A stretch of DNA of 64,000 nt from Sporosarcina sp. FSL W7-1349 (GCF_038003045.1 NZ_JBBOOK010000001.1:124001-188000), one strand, 5' to 3'. Positions 46,410-55,862 are shown, counted from the stretch's first letter. Program-made: numbers and translations. Notes: generated by a model from the sequence alone, not told the origin.

Positions 46410-48569
46410 TCAATAGAGAACGATTTCCAATGAATCGCCGCCGAAAATAGGATCGTGGAAACCAATCGGGGCACCATTCCGCAACAGTTTATACTGGCTG
46501 GCCGAACTTTCCGGAAGCGTATAGTCCGTAAAGGCGAAAATATCACTGAATGTGAATCCGCTTTGTCCGAGCGGGTTCATTTCCAGCCGATCGCCGGGCT
46601 TCACTGCCGCTTTGCCGTCTGCGGGTTGTCCATTCAAAATGACCGCATGAAGCGGTTTCTTCAAATCGAGAGCGGCGCCGTTGAATGTGACCGTTGCCGT
46701 TTCCTCCAACTTCTTACCGAGTTCAGCCGCAATGTTTTCTACAGTCGGGGAAGCGGCCGAGCGGATTGTAATCTCATCGCCATCCCGGATGATATGAGAT
46801 AGGGAGATGGGAACTGCCCCTAGGTAGTATTCAGTCACCTGACCTTTGAGTGTCACTGTCTTGCCATCGACCTGCAAGGTGAAAACCGGTTGAATCAAAT
46901 CCTTCTTTTCCAATGTAGCGAGAGCGTCTGCCACGGTTTTCGGATAGAAAATAATTATTTCATCCCGGTCCTGAACGGCCGTGTCCAAACTAACACTGGC
47001 CCCATTCAAAGACACTTTCGGCGCCAGCGTGACGGGCTCGCCATCAATTTTGGCGTGGATCGATACCATATCATCCAGCAAATCCCGGACAGTCGCATAC
47101 GCATCTTTTCCATTTTGCCCTAATGTGATTTCAATCGTATCCCCGTTGGAAATCAAATCTTTCGTATCCGCCTCCTTCCCATTTACTAAAATGGTGGAAG
47201 GCCGGCCATGCTCTCCGGGAAGCAAGATGCTTTTCCCGTTGACCGAGATGGACATGCCAAGTCCGGGCATTCCGTATAATTGACTTGCTTTTATATTGGC
47301 CGCCAAGAGTGCATCGGCGACTGTCATCTCTTTTAATTCGAACAGGCGAATCGCTTTTCCGTTCACTGTGATCGACATGTAATGGATCGGTGCCCGCTTG
47401 GCTGCAATCGCAATGCCGATCGGAGTGACGAGTTCCGGAGACGGAGCAAGGTCCGCTTCCATTGTCACGCCCGACAGCGCGTCCGAACCGCGTATGGCGA
47501 CCCGGTTCAAGGGAAGATCCAATGCGGAGCTTAGCTGTTCTGTTAGGCCGGGTGTCAAACTCCCTCCGCCAACGACCATTACCGCTTTTGGCGACTCGCC
47601 GTTGTTGAGGCGGATCATCTCGCCGGCAATCGCTTGTGCAAGCCGGCTGACGGCTGGTCCGATCACTTCCGCCACTTCGGTCGAAGGAATCTGCTGTTCG
47701 AACCCTAATATATCCGTGATAGTCACTTCATCCGAATTTGAAATTTGTCTTTTTATATTCTCCGCAACCGGAAAATCCAGCAAATAATGGCTGCTCAACT
47801 CCTCGGTTATTTCATCACCCGCAAGCGGCACCATCCCATAGGCGATGACCGTATTATCATCTGTAATGGCGATATCCGATGTACCCGCCCCGATATCCAC
47901 TAAGGCGACATTTAAGCGCCTCATGGAAGGGGGGATCAGAACATTGATCGCTGCAATCGGTTCCAATGTCAATGCCTCCATTTCCAAATCGGCTCGATTC
48001 AAGGCAGCCAGCAAGGATTCCACGACGACGCGGGGCAGGAAGGTGGCGATGACGTCAACGGATGCTGAACGCCCCGCCTGATCGATCAGGCTGCCGATCT
48101 CCTCTCCTTCCAATTTGTAATGAAGAACCGAATAGCCTACACAATAATAGTAATCATCCTCTTGCCGGACTGCATCGGAGGAAAGCAGTTTCTGCTGGGC
48201 ATTTTGGACAGCTGCCAATTCCAGGCGGTTCACATCCTCGGTGGAGATGAGGCTTCTCCCTGAAATATCGATGGCCATGGAGCCCTCAGCAGTCTTCAAA
48301 GCTCTGCCGGCTGCTGCGACACTGACCCGTTTCAAAGGTCCGTGACGTTCCACAAGGATCTTTTTGATGTCCATGATGACATCGGCCACACTTAATATAT
48401 TATGTATTTGTCCATCGATCATCGACCGTTCCTTATGTTCGATTGTGACAAGGTCGGCTACATGGAACTGGCCGCCGTTTTCCTTCAAGATGATGCCGAC
48501 GACGGAACGGGTTCCGATATCGAGGGCGAATAATGTGTTCGTCAGGACTTTCCACTCCCTTTCCTTCAT
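46410..48569 (-). CDS. FtsA/PilM-like actin-fold protein with long beta-rich C-terminal tail
   Basis: 719 residues, much longer than FtsA (about 430). Residues 1-365 are an actin-like ATPase: phosphate-1 FALDIGTRSVVGI, SHS2-like region, phosphate-2 VALVDIGAGTSDIAI and adenosine motif VMVVGGGSLTPG. The remaining 350 residues repeat short units of the type V-NG-x-x-x-L...DGD-E-I-T-I (VNGKAIRLFEL, VNGKEADTKDLISNGDTIEI, VDGKTVTLKGQ...IRDGDEITI, FNGAALDLKK...KPGDRLEM), suggesting tandem beta-grasp-like modules. No membrane-targeting amphipathic helix is evident at the C-terminus. The call of the actin part is firm; a cell-division role is inferred. The ATG lacks a strong ribosome binding site, so the start may lie a few codons inside. 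Confidence 0.8.
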   Translation of the reverse strand: MKEREWKVLTNTLFALDIGTRSVVGIILKENGGQFHVADLVTIEHKERSMIDGQIHNILSVADVIMDIKKILVERHGPLKRVSVAAAGRALKTAEGSMAIDISGRSLISTEDVNRLELAAVQNAQQKLLSSDAVRQEDDYYYCVGYSVLHYKLEGEEIGSLIDQAGRSASVDVIATFLPRVVVESLLAALNRADLEMEALTLEPIAAINVLIPPSMRRLNVALVDIGAGTSDIAITDDNTVIAYGMVPLAGDEITEELSSHYLLDFPVAENIKRQISNSDEVTITDILGFEQQIPSTEVAEVIGPAVSRLAQAIAGEMIRLNNGESPKAVMVVGGGSLTPGLTEQLSSALDLPLNRVAIRGSDALSGVTMEADLAPSPELVTPIGIAIAAKRAPIHYMSITVNGKAIRLFELKEMTVADALLAANIKASQLYGMPGLGMSISVNGKSILLPGEHGRPSTILVNGKEADTKDLISNGDTIEITLGQNGKDAYATVRDLLDDMVSIHAKIDGEPVTLAPKVSLNGASVSLDTAVQDRDEIIIFYPKTVADALATLEKKDLIQPVFTLQVDGKTVTLKGQVTEYYLGAVPISLSHIIRDGDEITIRSAASPTVENIAAELGKKLEETATVTFNGAALDLKKPLHAVILNGQPADGKAAVKPGDRLEMNPLGQSGFTFSDIFAFTDYTLPESSASQYKLLRNGAPIGFHDPIFGGDSLEIVLY

Positions 48570-48742
48570 TTTGCAGGAATTTGGACCTTAAATTGATTAA
48601 AATTAAGTCATGTTTCCGAATTTATTAGAAAAATACGTGACTTTTCAATCAACATTCATTATACTAGGTCTATTATCTAAAAATGTAACATAGAAACCCT
48701 TATTCGAAAAGGGATGATATGGTACGGGGAGGAGAATGTCTG

Positions 48743-49825
48743 ATGAGACAGAATGAGCTAGATCAATTGCGCGATAGCGTAAATGACTTGAACATCAAGA
48801 TTTTGGACTTGATCAATGAACGGACTGCTGTTGTTCAGGAAATCGGGAAAGTGAAAGAAAAGCAAGGTGTTAACAGATATGATCCGATCCGTGAGAGAGA
48901 AATGCTGAACTTCCTTAAAGCCTACAATAATGGTCCACTGCCGAACGGCGTATTGGAACAAATTTTCAAAGGGATCTTCATGTCGGCCCTTGAAATACAG
49001 GAAGACGAGCAACGGAAAGCGCTGCTAGTCTCCCGAAAAAGAAAACCGGAAGATACCATTGTGAATATCAACGGCCACCAAATCGGGGACGGCAAGCCAT
49101 CCTTCATTTTCGGGCCATGTGCTGTTGAGTCGTACGAGCAAGTATTGGCGGTTGCTCAATCCATTAAGGCAAAAGGATTGACGATGATCAGAGGTGGCGC
49201 ATACAAGCCGCGTACGTCTCCATATGATTTCCAAGGACTTGGTCTGGAAGGCCTTAAGATTTTAAAACGTGTGGCGGATGAAACAGGTCTATCCGTCGTC
49301 ACGGAAATCATCACACCGACTCACTTGGAAGAGGCACTTGATTATATCGATGTCATCCAAATCGGTGCGCGGAATATGCAGAACTTTGAATTGTTGAAGG
49401 AAGCGGGTATGGTGAATAAACCGGTCCTTCTGAAACGCGGTCTTGCAGCAACGATTGATGAATTCATCAATGCCGCAGAATATATTATTTCCAAAGGGAA
49501 TAGTGAAATCATGCTATGTGAGCGTGGAATCCGGACATACGAACGGGCTACGCGGAACACATTGGATATCTCGGCTGTTCCGATCTTGAAACAAGAAACG
49601 CATCTACCGGTATTCGTTGACGTGACACACTCAACAGGCAGAAAAGATCTCCTGCTTCCAACGGCAAAGGCTGCTATCGCAGTAGGCGCAGACGGAGTGA
49701 TGGCAGAGGTGCATCCAGATCCGGCTGTTGCGTTGTCCGATTCGGCTCAACAAATGGATATCGCGCAATTCGACGAGTTTTACGATTCCATCCTGCAATT
49801 CATGAAATCGTATCAAACTGTTTAA
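48743..49825 (+). CDS. aroA: Bifunctional chorismate mutase / 3-deoxy-7-phosphoheptulonate synthase (AroA)
   Basis: 360 residues. An AroQ-type chorismate mutase is at about 1-85 ([26 protein letters not shown]), fused to a DAHP synthase at about 95-355 ([11 protein letters not shown], then [11 protein letters not shown] and DVTHSTGR). It starts the shikimate pathway; the mutase domain makes it feedback-controlled by chorismate/prephenate, as in B. subtilis AroA(G). ATG 48743 has GGGGAGGAG upstream. ccpA follows, but after a terminator and a large palindromic element. Confidence 0.93.
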   Translation: MRQNELDQLRDSVNDLNIKILDLINERTAVVQEIGKVKEKQGVNRYDPIREREMLNFLKAYNNGPLPNGVLEQIFKGIFMSALEIQEDEQRKALLVSRKRKPEDTIVNINGHQIGDGKPSFIFGPCAVESYEQVLAVAQSIKAKGLTMIRGGAYKPRTSPYDFQGLGLEGLKILKRVADETGLSVVTEIITPTHLEEALDYIDVIQIGARNMQNFELLKEAGMVNKPVLLKRGLAATIDEFINAAEYIISKGNSEIMLCERGIRTYERATRNTLDISAVPILKQETHLPVFVDVTHSTGRKDLLLPTAKAAIAVGADGVMAEVHPDPAVALSDSAQQMDIAQFDEFYDSILQFMKSYQTV

Positions 49826-49832
49826 TGATGCG

Positions 49833-49863
49833 AAGCCGGGACTTTCATGGTTCCGGCTTTTTG
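49833..49863 (+). terminator. Terminator of aroA
   Basis: AAGCCGGGAC and GGTTCCGGCTT pair around TTTCAT, followed by T run. Confidence 0.87.
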
Positions 49864-49885
49864 TTTACAATGGAATTGGGGGATC

Positions 49886-50151
49886 AATTACGCCTTGGCG
49901 TAATTGTGTCCAGATTTTGAATTGCGAATCGAACAGCGAAGGGTTCGATTTGCCTTAATTTCTGCGTTCTTTGCAGAAATTAAGGCATTAGACGTGCCCT
50001 TAGACTGCCTCTAACTCCCTTCAAAATCTGTGACATCCGCCGGAGGCTTTATCTTTATTCAGTGAGCGTATAAACACCCGCTGAACGGGAATAAAACTGC
50101 ATTCATCACGCAACCTAAAGAAAAGTGGAGCTTTCGGCTGAATAAAGATAA
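49886..50151. repeat. Nested multi-hairpin palindromic element between aroA and ccpA
   Basis: Five inverted repeats: a 20-bp palindrome (AATTACGCC...GGCGTAATT, 49886-49905); an 11-bp outer pair CAGATTTTGAA/TTCAAAATCTG (49911 and 50020) enclosing AATCGAAC/GTTCGATT (49927, 49943) and the perfect 15-bp pair TGCCTTAATTTCTGC (49951-49965 with 49973-49987); and a 14-bp pair TTATCTTTATTCAG/CTGAATAAAGATAA (50049 and 50138). No open frame. It looks like a non-autonomous mobile element or structured RNA. Confidence 0.7.
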
Positions 50152-50189
50152 TAGAGACAGCTAGGGGAAAATAGAGACAGCTATAGGAA
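50150..50189 (+). repeat. Two-unit 20-bp direct repeat before ccpA
   Basis: AATAGAGACAGCTAGGGGAA is followed at once by AATAGAGACAGCTATAGGAA. The first unit overlaps the end of the palindromic element and the second runs into the ccpA ribosome binding site. Confidence 0.75.
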
Positions 50190-50203
50190 AGGACAGTGGA
50201 AAA

Positions 50204-51199
50204 ATGGCTGTAACGATTTACGATGTTGCCAGGGAAGCGAATGTTTCAATGGCTACCGTATCCCGTGTTGTGAATGGCAATCAAAACGTCAAACCCGCAA
50301 CACGAAAAAAAGTGCTAGAGGTCATCGAGCGGCTCGGGTACCGCCCGAACGCCGTGGCAAGAGGACTTGCCAGTAAAAAAACAACGACAGTCGGTGTCAT
50401 CGTTCCGGATATCGCTAAAAGTTATTATGCGGAACTGTTGCGCGGCATCGCAGATATCGCGACGATGTATGATTACAATATTCTTCTCTCGAATTCTGAT
50501 GAAAGTACTACGAGGGAAATCGAACTGTTGGAGGACCATCTCGGCAAGCAGGTGGATGGCCTGATTTTCATGAGTGATTCCATTTCGGATGAAGTGCGGG
50601 CTGAAATAGCGACGGCCAACGTACCGATTGTGTTGGCAGGTTCCTTGGACTTTGAAAATCAATTGCCGACCGTCAATATCGATTTTGAAGAGGCGGCCTA
50701 TGAAGCGGTATCCAAGCTGATCGAGCATGGTCATAAACAGATTTTATTCGTCTCAGGTCCATTTACAAGGGACATCAACTCCATCTGTAAAAAATCGGGC
50801 TATACGCGCGCACTACAGGATGCCGGCTTGACAGTGGACGACTCGCTGATCATTGAAACGGACGGCATGTACGACCATGTGTATGAGATGTGGAGCGAGC
50901 TCGGCGACCTGCCGGGCAAACCGACTGCCATTTTTGCAAGTAATGATGTCATCGCCGTAGGAATTTTCAACGGAATCCGGGATGCCGGATTATCTGTTCC
51001 GGATGACTATGAGATGATCTGCTTTGAACATTCCTTGTTATCTCGGATTGTGCGTCCGCAATTGCCGAGTATCGCAGTTCCGCTATATGATCTCGGAGCA
51101 GTTTCCATGCGCTTGCTGACGAAACTGATGAACGGGGAAGAAGTGGAGGAGCAGCAAGTCATCTTGCCTTACCGGCTCGAGGAACGGGGCACTCTGTAA
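50204..51199 (+). CDS. ccpA: Catabolite control protein A
   Basis: A 331-residue LacI-family regulator, full length. Helix-turn-helix TIYDVAREANVSMATVSRVV (4-23) and the hinge RPNAVARGLASKKTTTVGVI bind cre DNA; the effector domain binds HPr-Ser-P. It represses or activates carbon genes in glucose. Context: divergent in function from the acuABC/acsA set that follows, whose acsA carries a cre box. AAAGGACAGTGG precedes the ATG. Confidence 0.95.
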   Translation: MAVTIYDVAREANVSMATVSRVVNGNQNVKPATRKKVLEVIERLGYRPNAVARGLASKKTTTVGVIVPDIAKSYYAELLRGIADIATMYDYNILLSNSDESTTREIELLEDHLGKQVDGLIFMSDSISDEVRAEIATANVPIVLAGSLDFENQLPTVNIDFEEAAYEAVSKLIEHGHKQILFVSGPFTRDINSICKKSGYTRALQDAGLTVDDSLIIETDGMYDHVYEMWSELGDLPGKPTAIFASNDVIAVGIFNGIRDAGLSVPDDYEMICFEHSLLSRIVRPQLPSIAVPLYDLGAVSMRLLTKLMNGEEVEEQQVILPYRLEERGTL

Positions 51200-51264
51200 G
51201 ATTTGCTGTCCCGTTGTATGCTATCGGTTTTAGTTCTTATTCTTACTTACCTTTGATACAAAGC

Positions 51265-51311
51265 AAAAAAGGGCAATTACCTTGGTTTTTACGGAACCGA
51301 GGTAATTACCC
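51265..51311 (-). terminator. Terminator of the acuABC operon
   Basis: GGGTAATTACCTCGGTT and AACCAAGGTAATTGCCC (minus strand) followed by T6; lies beyond acuC. Confidence 0.85.
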
Positions 51312-51375
51312 ATTACTCACAATAGGTTTCATTCTCTGAACATTGTGAATGTGAAAATCTCTATTGGGGAAATTT

Positions 51376-52542
51376 TCATCTTTTCTGTTTTTCATTCCGA
51401 ATGATATGTAGGGCTCGATCTAACATTTGCCCATTTTTTTCAGTGATTTCATCCTTCCGCGGAATTGGCTCATAAAGTGGATCGGGGTCTTCCCATGTCG
51501 GGATGAGCGGAACCGGGGAATGGCTTTGCCATGCGGATAGCCATTCTTCCGGAAGCGGTCCGGTTGGAGCAGGAAGCTGTTTCATCGCCAACCAGATATG
51601 GGACCATGCTCGCGGAACAACTCGATAGATATCGTATCCGCCGCCTCCGACCGCGATCCATCGGCCATTGCAATACGTTTCGGCCATTTCACGGGCGATT
51701 CTTGGAATCTCTTTGTAGATTTCCATCGTTCCGTACAAATGGGTGAGTGGATCGAAGTAATGGGCATCCGCACCATTTTGAGTCAAAATGACATCCGGTT
51801 TGAAAAAGTCGAGCACTTCCTCCATCGCCGTCCTATAGATGTCGAGGAAGGATTCATCCTCTGTAAAGGCATCGATCGGGAAATTAAAGGATGTCCCGTA
51901 TCCGGCGCCATTTCCCCGTTCCGTAATATTGCCCGTCCCTGGGAATAAATACCGCCCTGTTTCATGGATCGATAATGTGCAAACAGTCGGATCATCATAA
52001 AAGGTCCATTGCACGCCATCTCCATGATGCGCGTCCGTATCTACATAAAGCACACGGGCCCCATATTTCTCCTGCATGTATTTAATGGCAACGGAACTGT
52101 CATTATAGACGCAGAAACCGGAAGCCCGGCCTTGGAACCCGTGGTGCAGGCCGCCGCCCAAGTTCACCGCGTATCTCGAATGTCCTTCCATCACTTGCTC
52201 CACCGCAGACAATGTGCCGCCTACCAGCATGGCGCTCGCTTCGTGCATATTCGGAAAAATCGGGGTGTCCTCCGTCCCGATTCCATAAATGCTTGCGACG
52301 TCCTCCTGCAATTCGCCTTTCCCAGCCTTTTTTACGACGTTGATGAATTTCTCGTCATGGACGAGGAGCAGTTCTTCATCCGATGCCATACGGGGCTTTA
52401 TAATATCGCTATCCTGAATTGCATCCACTTTTTTCAATAAATCGAGCGTCATGACAATCCGCTTTTGGTTAAATGGATGTGTATCTGAAAATGAGTATCC
52501 CAGTTGATCTTCCGAAAAAATGAAAACCGCATCTTTTCTCAT
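51376..52542 (-). CDS. acuC: Acetoin utilization protein AcuC (histone-deacetylase family)
   Basis: A 388-residue deacetylase of the class I HDAC fold. YVDTDAHHGDGVQW holds the zinc-binding Asp and His, with NLGGGLHHGF and VGGGGYD as further family blocks. In B. subtilis AcuC removes the acetyl group that AcuA puts on acetyl-CoA synthetase, reactivating it. It overlaps acuB by 4 bp (ATGA). Its substrate AcsA is encoded next to the operon. Confidence 0.93.
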   Translation of the reverse strand: MRKDAVFIFSEDQLGYSFSDTHPFNQKRIVMTLDLLKKVDAIQDSDIIKPRMASDEELLLVHDEKFINVVKKAGKGELQEDVASIYGIGTEDTPIFPNMHEASAMLVGGTLSAVEQVMEGHSRYAVNLGGGLHHGFQGRASGFCVYNDSSVAIKYMQEKYGARVLYVDTDAHHGDGVQWTFYDDPTVCTLSIHETGRYLFPGTGNITERGNGAGYGTSFNFPIDAFTEDESFLDIYRTAMEEVLDFFKPDVILTQNGADAHYFDPLTHLYGTMEIYKEIPRIAREMAETYCNGRWIAVGGGGYDIYRVVPRAWSHIWLAMKQLPAPTGPLPEEWLSAWQSHSPVPLIPTWEDPDPLYEPIPRKDEITEKNGQMLDRALHIIRNEKQKR

Positions 52543-53183
52543 ATGTCAATTCCCGGGACGTTGGGCCAAAGCACTTCAAAGCCGCTTTTATTCAAGCCTT
52601 CAATGATGGGAAGAGGATTCATCGTTTTGATCCGGACAACGAGGATCTTATTCGTCTCAATTTCTTTATCAGGATAGACAAGTACACTGAGGACATTCGT
52701 CTTGAGTTCATGGAATACTTTGGACACTTCATACAGGTTGCCTGGTACGTTCGGAACCCGGATTTCGATTTGGGAACCCGGCTGGTGGGCTCCAGTCAAT
52801 TCGATATATTTATATAATAGGTCTGTTTCCGTGATGATGCCGACTAGCTGGTTATTCGACACAATCGGCAATGAACCGATCTGATTTTCATAGAAGAGCA
52901 CCGCCACCTCTTCGACAAAATCCATCGGATGGCCGATGATCGGATTCTTTGTCATGATTTGACTCAAAGGCAGATCGTAATGCCGTTTGTCTTGTTCGTT
53001 CACCAATGTCGGCGTATTGGTTTTCAAATCTCGATCCGATATAATTCCGACCACGGTCCCGTCTGTCGAAACGATCGGAATATGGCGGATCCGTTCATCG
53101 CGCATGATTTGAAGGGCATCTTTGACAGTGTCATCCGGTCCAAGCGTGATGAGATCCGTTTTCATGATTTCCTCGATCAGCAT
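52539..53183 (-). CDS. acuB: Acetoin utilization protein AcuB (CBS and ACT domains)
   Basis: 214 residues: two CBS domains (about 1-60 with DTVKDALQIM...VGIISDRDL, and 75-130 with VEEVAVLFYENQIGSLPIV) and a C-terminal ACT-like domain (about 138-205). CBS pairs bind adenine nucleotides; the exact role in acetoin/acetate control is not known. It is 17 bp after acuA and overlaps acuC. Confidence 0.9.
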   Translation of the reverse strand: MLIEEIMKTDLITLGPDDTVKDALQIMRDERIRHIPIVSTDGTVVGIISDRDLKTNTPTLVNEQDKRHYDLPLSQIMTKNPIIGHPMDFVEEVAVLFYENQIGSLPIVSNNQLVGIITETDLLYKYIELTGAHQPGSQIEIRVPNVPGNLYEVSKVFHELKTNVLSVLVYPDKEIETNKILVVRIKTMNPLPIIEGLNKSGFEVLWPNVPGIDI

Positions 53184-53200
53184 TCAAAATTCCCCCTATT

Positions 53201-53836
53201 TCAATACATGAATCGATTAATGAAACGCAAGCTGTCGAACTGTTGGATGGATTCCTGGTCCACTCGTTTCCCCATTCGGGCCATCAGGCAATTGGCGGGG
53301 TGGGAGCTGATTTCAGGATCATCCGTCGCGTAATATTCCATTCCCCCTGCTTTCATCATTTTCTCCATGACTTTCCGATATTCCCATACATTCAGCTTTG
53401 TCCCTTTCAGATCCCAATGCCAATAATATTCTGTTGTGAGGATGATATAATCTTCCATCGCATCATCCATCATCGACACTTGCAACATCGCTTTCCCGAT
53501 GCCGCCGCTCCGATATTTCGGAATCACTTCGATAGCTCCCAGTTCAATCAGGTTTTCCATATTTCCCTGGGACCATCTCTCCAGCGGATCAGGATAGAGA
53601 TAGGTGACATAACCGACAATCTGATTGCCTTCCCGTGCAATGATGATACGTCCTTCCGGCAAACCTGCGATTTCGACTATCGCTTTATGTTGCTGGGCGG
53701 GCGGTCTGAAAGCGACCAAGTCTTCATGAAAGTCCAAACTTGCCAGCTCTTCAGGAGAGATGGGACCTTCTATGAGAAGGTTGCCGTTTTTGTGTTTCAC
53801 TTCCATCGCATTATATGTTTTTATGTGCTCCAACAT
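53201..53836 (-). CDS. acuA: Acetoin utilization protein AcuA (GNAT protein acetyltransferase)
   Basis: 211 residues, matching B. subtilis AcuA (210). The GNAT acetyl-CoA loop is in VIPKYRSGGIGKAML, R-x-x-G-x-G/A. AcuA acetylates a lysine of acetyl-CoA synthetase and switches it off. ATG 53836 has AAGGTGGTGAAT upstream; an extension to 53959 would run through the divergent promoter region. First gene of acuABC, divergent from acsA. Confidence 0.92.
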   Translation of the reverse strand: MLEHIKTYNAMEVKHKNGNLLIEGPISPEELASLDFHEDLVAFRPPAQQHKAIVEIAGLPEGRIIIAREGNQIVGYVTYLYPDPLERWSQGNMENLIELGAIEVIPKYRSGGIGKAMLQVSMMDDAMEDYIILTTEYYWHWDLKGTKLNVWEYRKVMEKMMKAGGMEYYATDDPEISSHPANCLMARMGKRVDQESIQQFDSLRFINRFMY

Positions 53837-53971
53837 ATTCACCACCTTGCTTTGATTTGCACATAATTCCAGTATACAACAAAAGCCAATGAAAATAGCG
53901 GTGGAAATCGACAATGTAAAAACAATTGGAAAAGTAAAAACATTTATTAGCCAAAACATAGTAAATTAGTG

Positions 53972-53977
53972 TACAAT
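53972..53977 (+). promoter_or_regulatory. Possible -10 box of acsA
   Basis: TACAAT lies about 40 bp before the acsA ATG; an 18-bp-spaced TAGCCA at 53948-53953 could be a weak -35. Motif evidence only. Confidence 0.35.
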
Positions 53978-54017
53978 GTGAAATATGTAAGACTGAAAGG
54001 TAGAAAGGATGGTTTAA

Positions 54018-55736
54018 ATGGTGTTGAAAGCGCTCCCAAGAGTTGAAGGAGATTACCAACTAGCAGATTATGATCAGACAGTGAAGAATTTCAAATGGTC
54101 CGATGTAGAAAAAGAGTTCAGCTGGTATAATACGGGACTCGTGAACATCGCTCATGAAGCTGTCGATCGTCATGCGGATTCTTATCGAAAAAACAAGGTT
54201 GCACTCTATTATAAAGACGAGAATCGGAAAGAAGCCTATACGTATGATCAGATGAAGCGAATGACGAACAAAGCTGCGAATGTTCTTCGCAACTTCTCGT
54301 CGTTGGAAAAAGGGGATCGGGTTTTCATCTTCATGCCGCGCTCTCCTGAACTTTACTTTTCATTGATCGGCGCTTTGAAAATCGGTGCAATCGTCGGCCC
54401 GCTTTTCGAAGCATTCATGGAAGGGGCGGTTTACGATCGGCTGGCGGACAGTGAAGCGAAAGCGATTGTGACGACACCCGAATTGCTAAGTCGTGTACCT
54501 CTTGATAAATTGCCACATTTGCAATCCGTTTTTCTCGTAGGGGAGGGGGTTGAAGAGGAAGGCCCGTTTATTGATTTCAATAAAAGAATGAAAGAGGCAT
54601 CGACCGATTTCCAAGTGGAATGGATGATGAGGGAAGATCCGACATTGCTCCATTATACATCGGGCTCTACCGGCGCTCCGAAAGGCGTCCTGCATGTCCA
54701 GGAAGCGATGGTGCAGCAATTGCAGACGACTCGCTGGGTGCTCGATCTGAAAGACGAGGATATCTTTTGGTGTACGGCTGATCCAGGCTGGGTGACAGGG
54801 ACTGCATACGGCATATTCGGACCGATGCTCGTCGGGGCCACCATTTTGGTGCAGGGCGGCCGCTTTTCAACCGATAGCTGGTACGAAGCGATCGAGGAAT
54901 ATGGTGTGACCGTATGGTATAGTGCGCCAACTGCGTTCCGCATGCTCATGGGGGCAGGGGAAGGCCCGTTGAGCAAATATGACTTGTCTTCTCTCCGCCA
55001 TATTCTATCGGTCGGTGAACCGTTGAATCCGGAAGTAATCCGTTGGGGGATGGAAGTGTTCAATAAACGAATCCATGATACGTGGTGGATGACCGAAACA
55101 GGGGCACAAACGATTTGTAACTTCGGATGCTTGCCGATTAAACCCGGATCGATGGGAAAACCGGTGCCGGGCATCGAAGCGGCTATCGTGGACAACCAAG
55201 GGAACTTATTGCCTCCAAATCGGATGGGGAATCTGGCCATCAAAAAAGGATGGCCGGCCATGATGCGTCAAATCTGGAACAACCCGGAGAAATATGAATC
55301 CTACTTCCTGAACGGGGAATGGTATGTTTCCGGTGACTCGGCCTATATGGATGAAGATGGCTATTTCTTCTTCCAAGGACGCGTGGATGACGTCATCATG
55401 ACAAGCGGGGAGCGGGTTGGCCCATTTGAAGTGGAGAGCAAACTGCTGGAACACCCGGCAATTGTCGAGGCTGGCGTTATTGGCAAACCGGATCCGGTCC
55501 GAGGAGAAATCATCAAAGCTTTCGTTGCTCTCCAGGAAGGGTACGAGCCTTCCGAAGAGCTGGAAGAGGATATCAAGCAATTCGTGAAGAAAGGGTTGGC
55601 CGCTCATGCCGCTCCACGGGAAATTGAGTTCAAGGATAAATTGCCGAAAACACGCAGCGGTAAAATCATGCGCCGTGTGTTGAAGGCCTGGGAATTGAAC
55701 TTGCCGACAGGCGATCTTTCCACAATGGAAGATTGA
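54018..55736 (+). CDS. acsA: Acetyl-CoA synthetase
   Basis: A 572-residue AMP-forming ligase making acetyl-CoA from acetate, CoA and ATP. The nucleotide loop is YTSGSTGAPKGV, then TWWMTETGAQT, and the C-terminal domain carries the regulatory lysine motif KTRSGKIMRR. B. subtilis AcsA has the same length. It is divergent from acuABC, which controls it by acetylation. A cre box lies at its first codons. AAAGGATGG precedes the ATG. Confidence 0.94.
   Translation: MVLKALPRVEGDYQLADYDQTVKNFKWSDVEKEFSWYNTGLVNIAHEAVDRHADSYRKNKVALYYKDENRKEAYTYDQMKRMTNKAANVLRNFSSLEKGDRVFIFMPRSPELYFSLIGALKIGAIVGPLFEAFMEGAVYDRLADSEAKAIVTTPELLSRVPLDKLPHLQSVFLVGEGVEEEGPFIDFNKRMKEASTDFQVEWMMREDPTLLHYTSGSTGAPKGVLHVQEAMVQQLQTTRWVLDLKDEDIFWCTADPGWVTGTAYGIFGPMLVGATILVQGGRFSTDSWYEAIEEYGVTVWYSAPTAFRMLMGAGEGPLSKYDLSSLRHILSVGEPLNPEVIRWGMEVFNKRIHDTWWMTETGAQTICNFGCLPIKPGSMGKPVPGIEAAIVDNQGNLLPPNRMGNLAIKKGWPAMMRQIWNNPEKYESYFLNGEWYVSGDSAYMDEDGYFFFQGRVDDVIMTSGERVGPFEVESKLLEHPAIVEAGVIGKPDPVRGEIIKAFVALQEGYEPSEELEEDIKQFVKKGLAAHAAPREIEFKDKLPKTRSGKIMRRVLKAWELNLPTGDLSTMED
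54025..54038 (+). promoter_or_regulatory. cre box (CcpA operator) within the acsA 5' coding end
   Basis: TGAAAGCGCTCCCA fits the CcpA consensus TGNAANCGNWNNCA at every fixed position. It covers codons 3-8 of acsA, downstream of the presumed promoter, a place where CcpA acts as a roadblock. ccpA itself lies 3 kb away. Confidence 0.75.
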
Positions 55737-55762
55737 CTCGGTGTACCCGCCAGCGTAATAAG

Positions 55763-55802
55763 AAGCCACGAAACGTTGATTTGACAACGTTCGTGGCTTT
55801 TT
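55763..55802 (+). terminator. Terminator of acsA
   Basis: AAGCCACGAAACGTTG and CAACGTTCGTGGCTT with a 6-nt loop and T run. Confidence 0.9.
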
Positions 55803-55862
55803 GGCGTGTTCACAAATATTGATTTGGGTCAAGAGGTGGGGAGCGGGAGATCATGATAGTTT

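Noticed and set aside
53837..53959. N-terminal hydrophobic extension of AcuA
   Set aside because: It would cross the acuA-acsA promoter region; the 211-residue form matches B. subtilis AcuA length and has a ribosome binding site.
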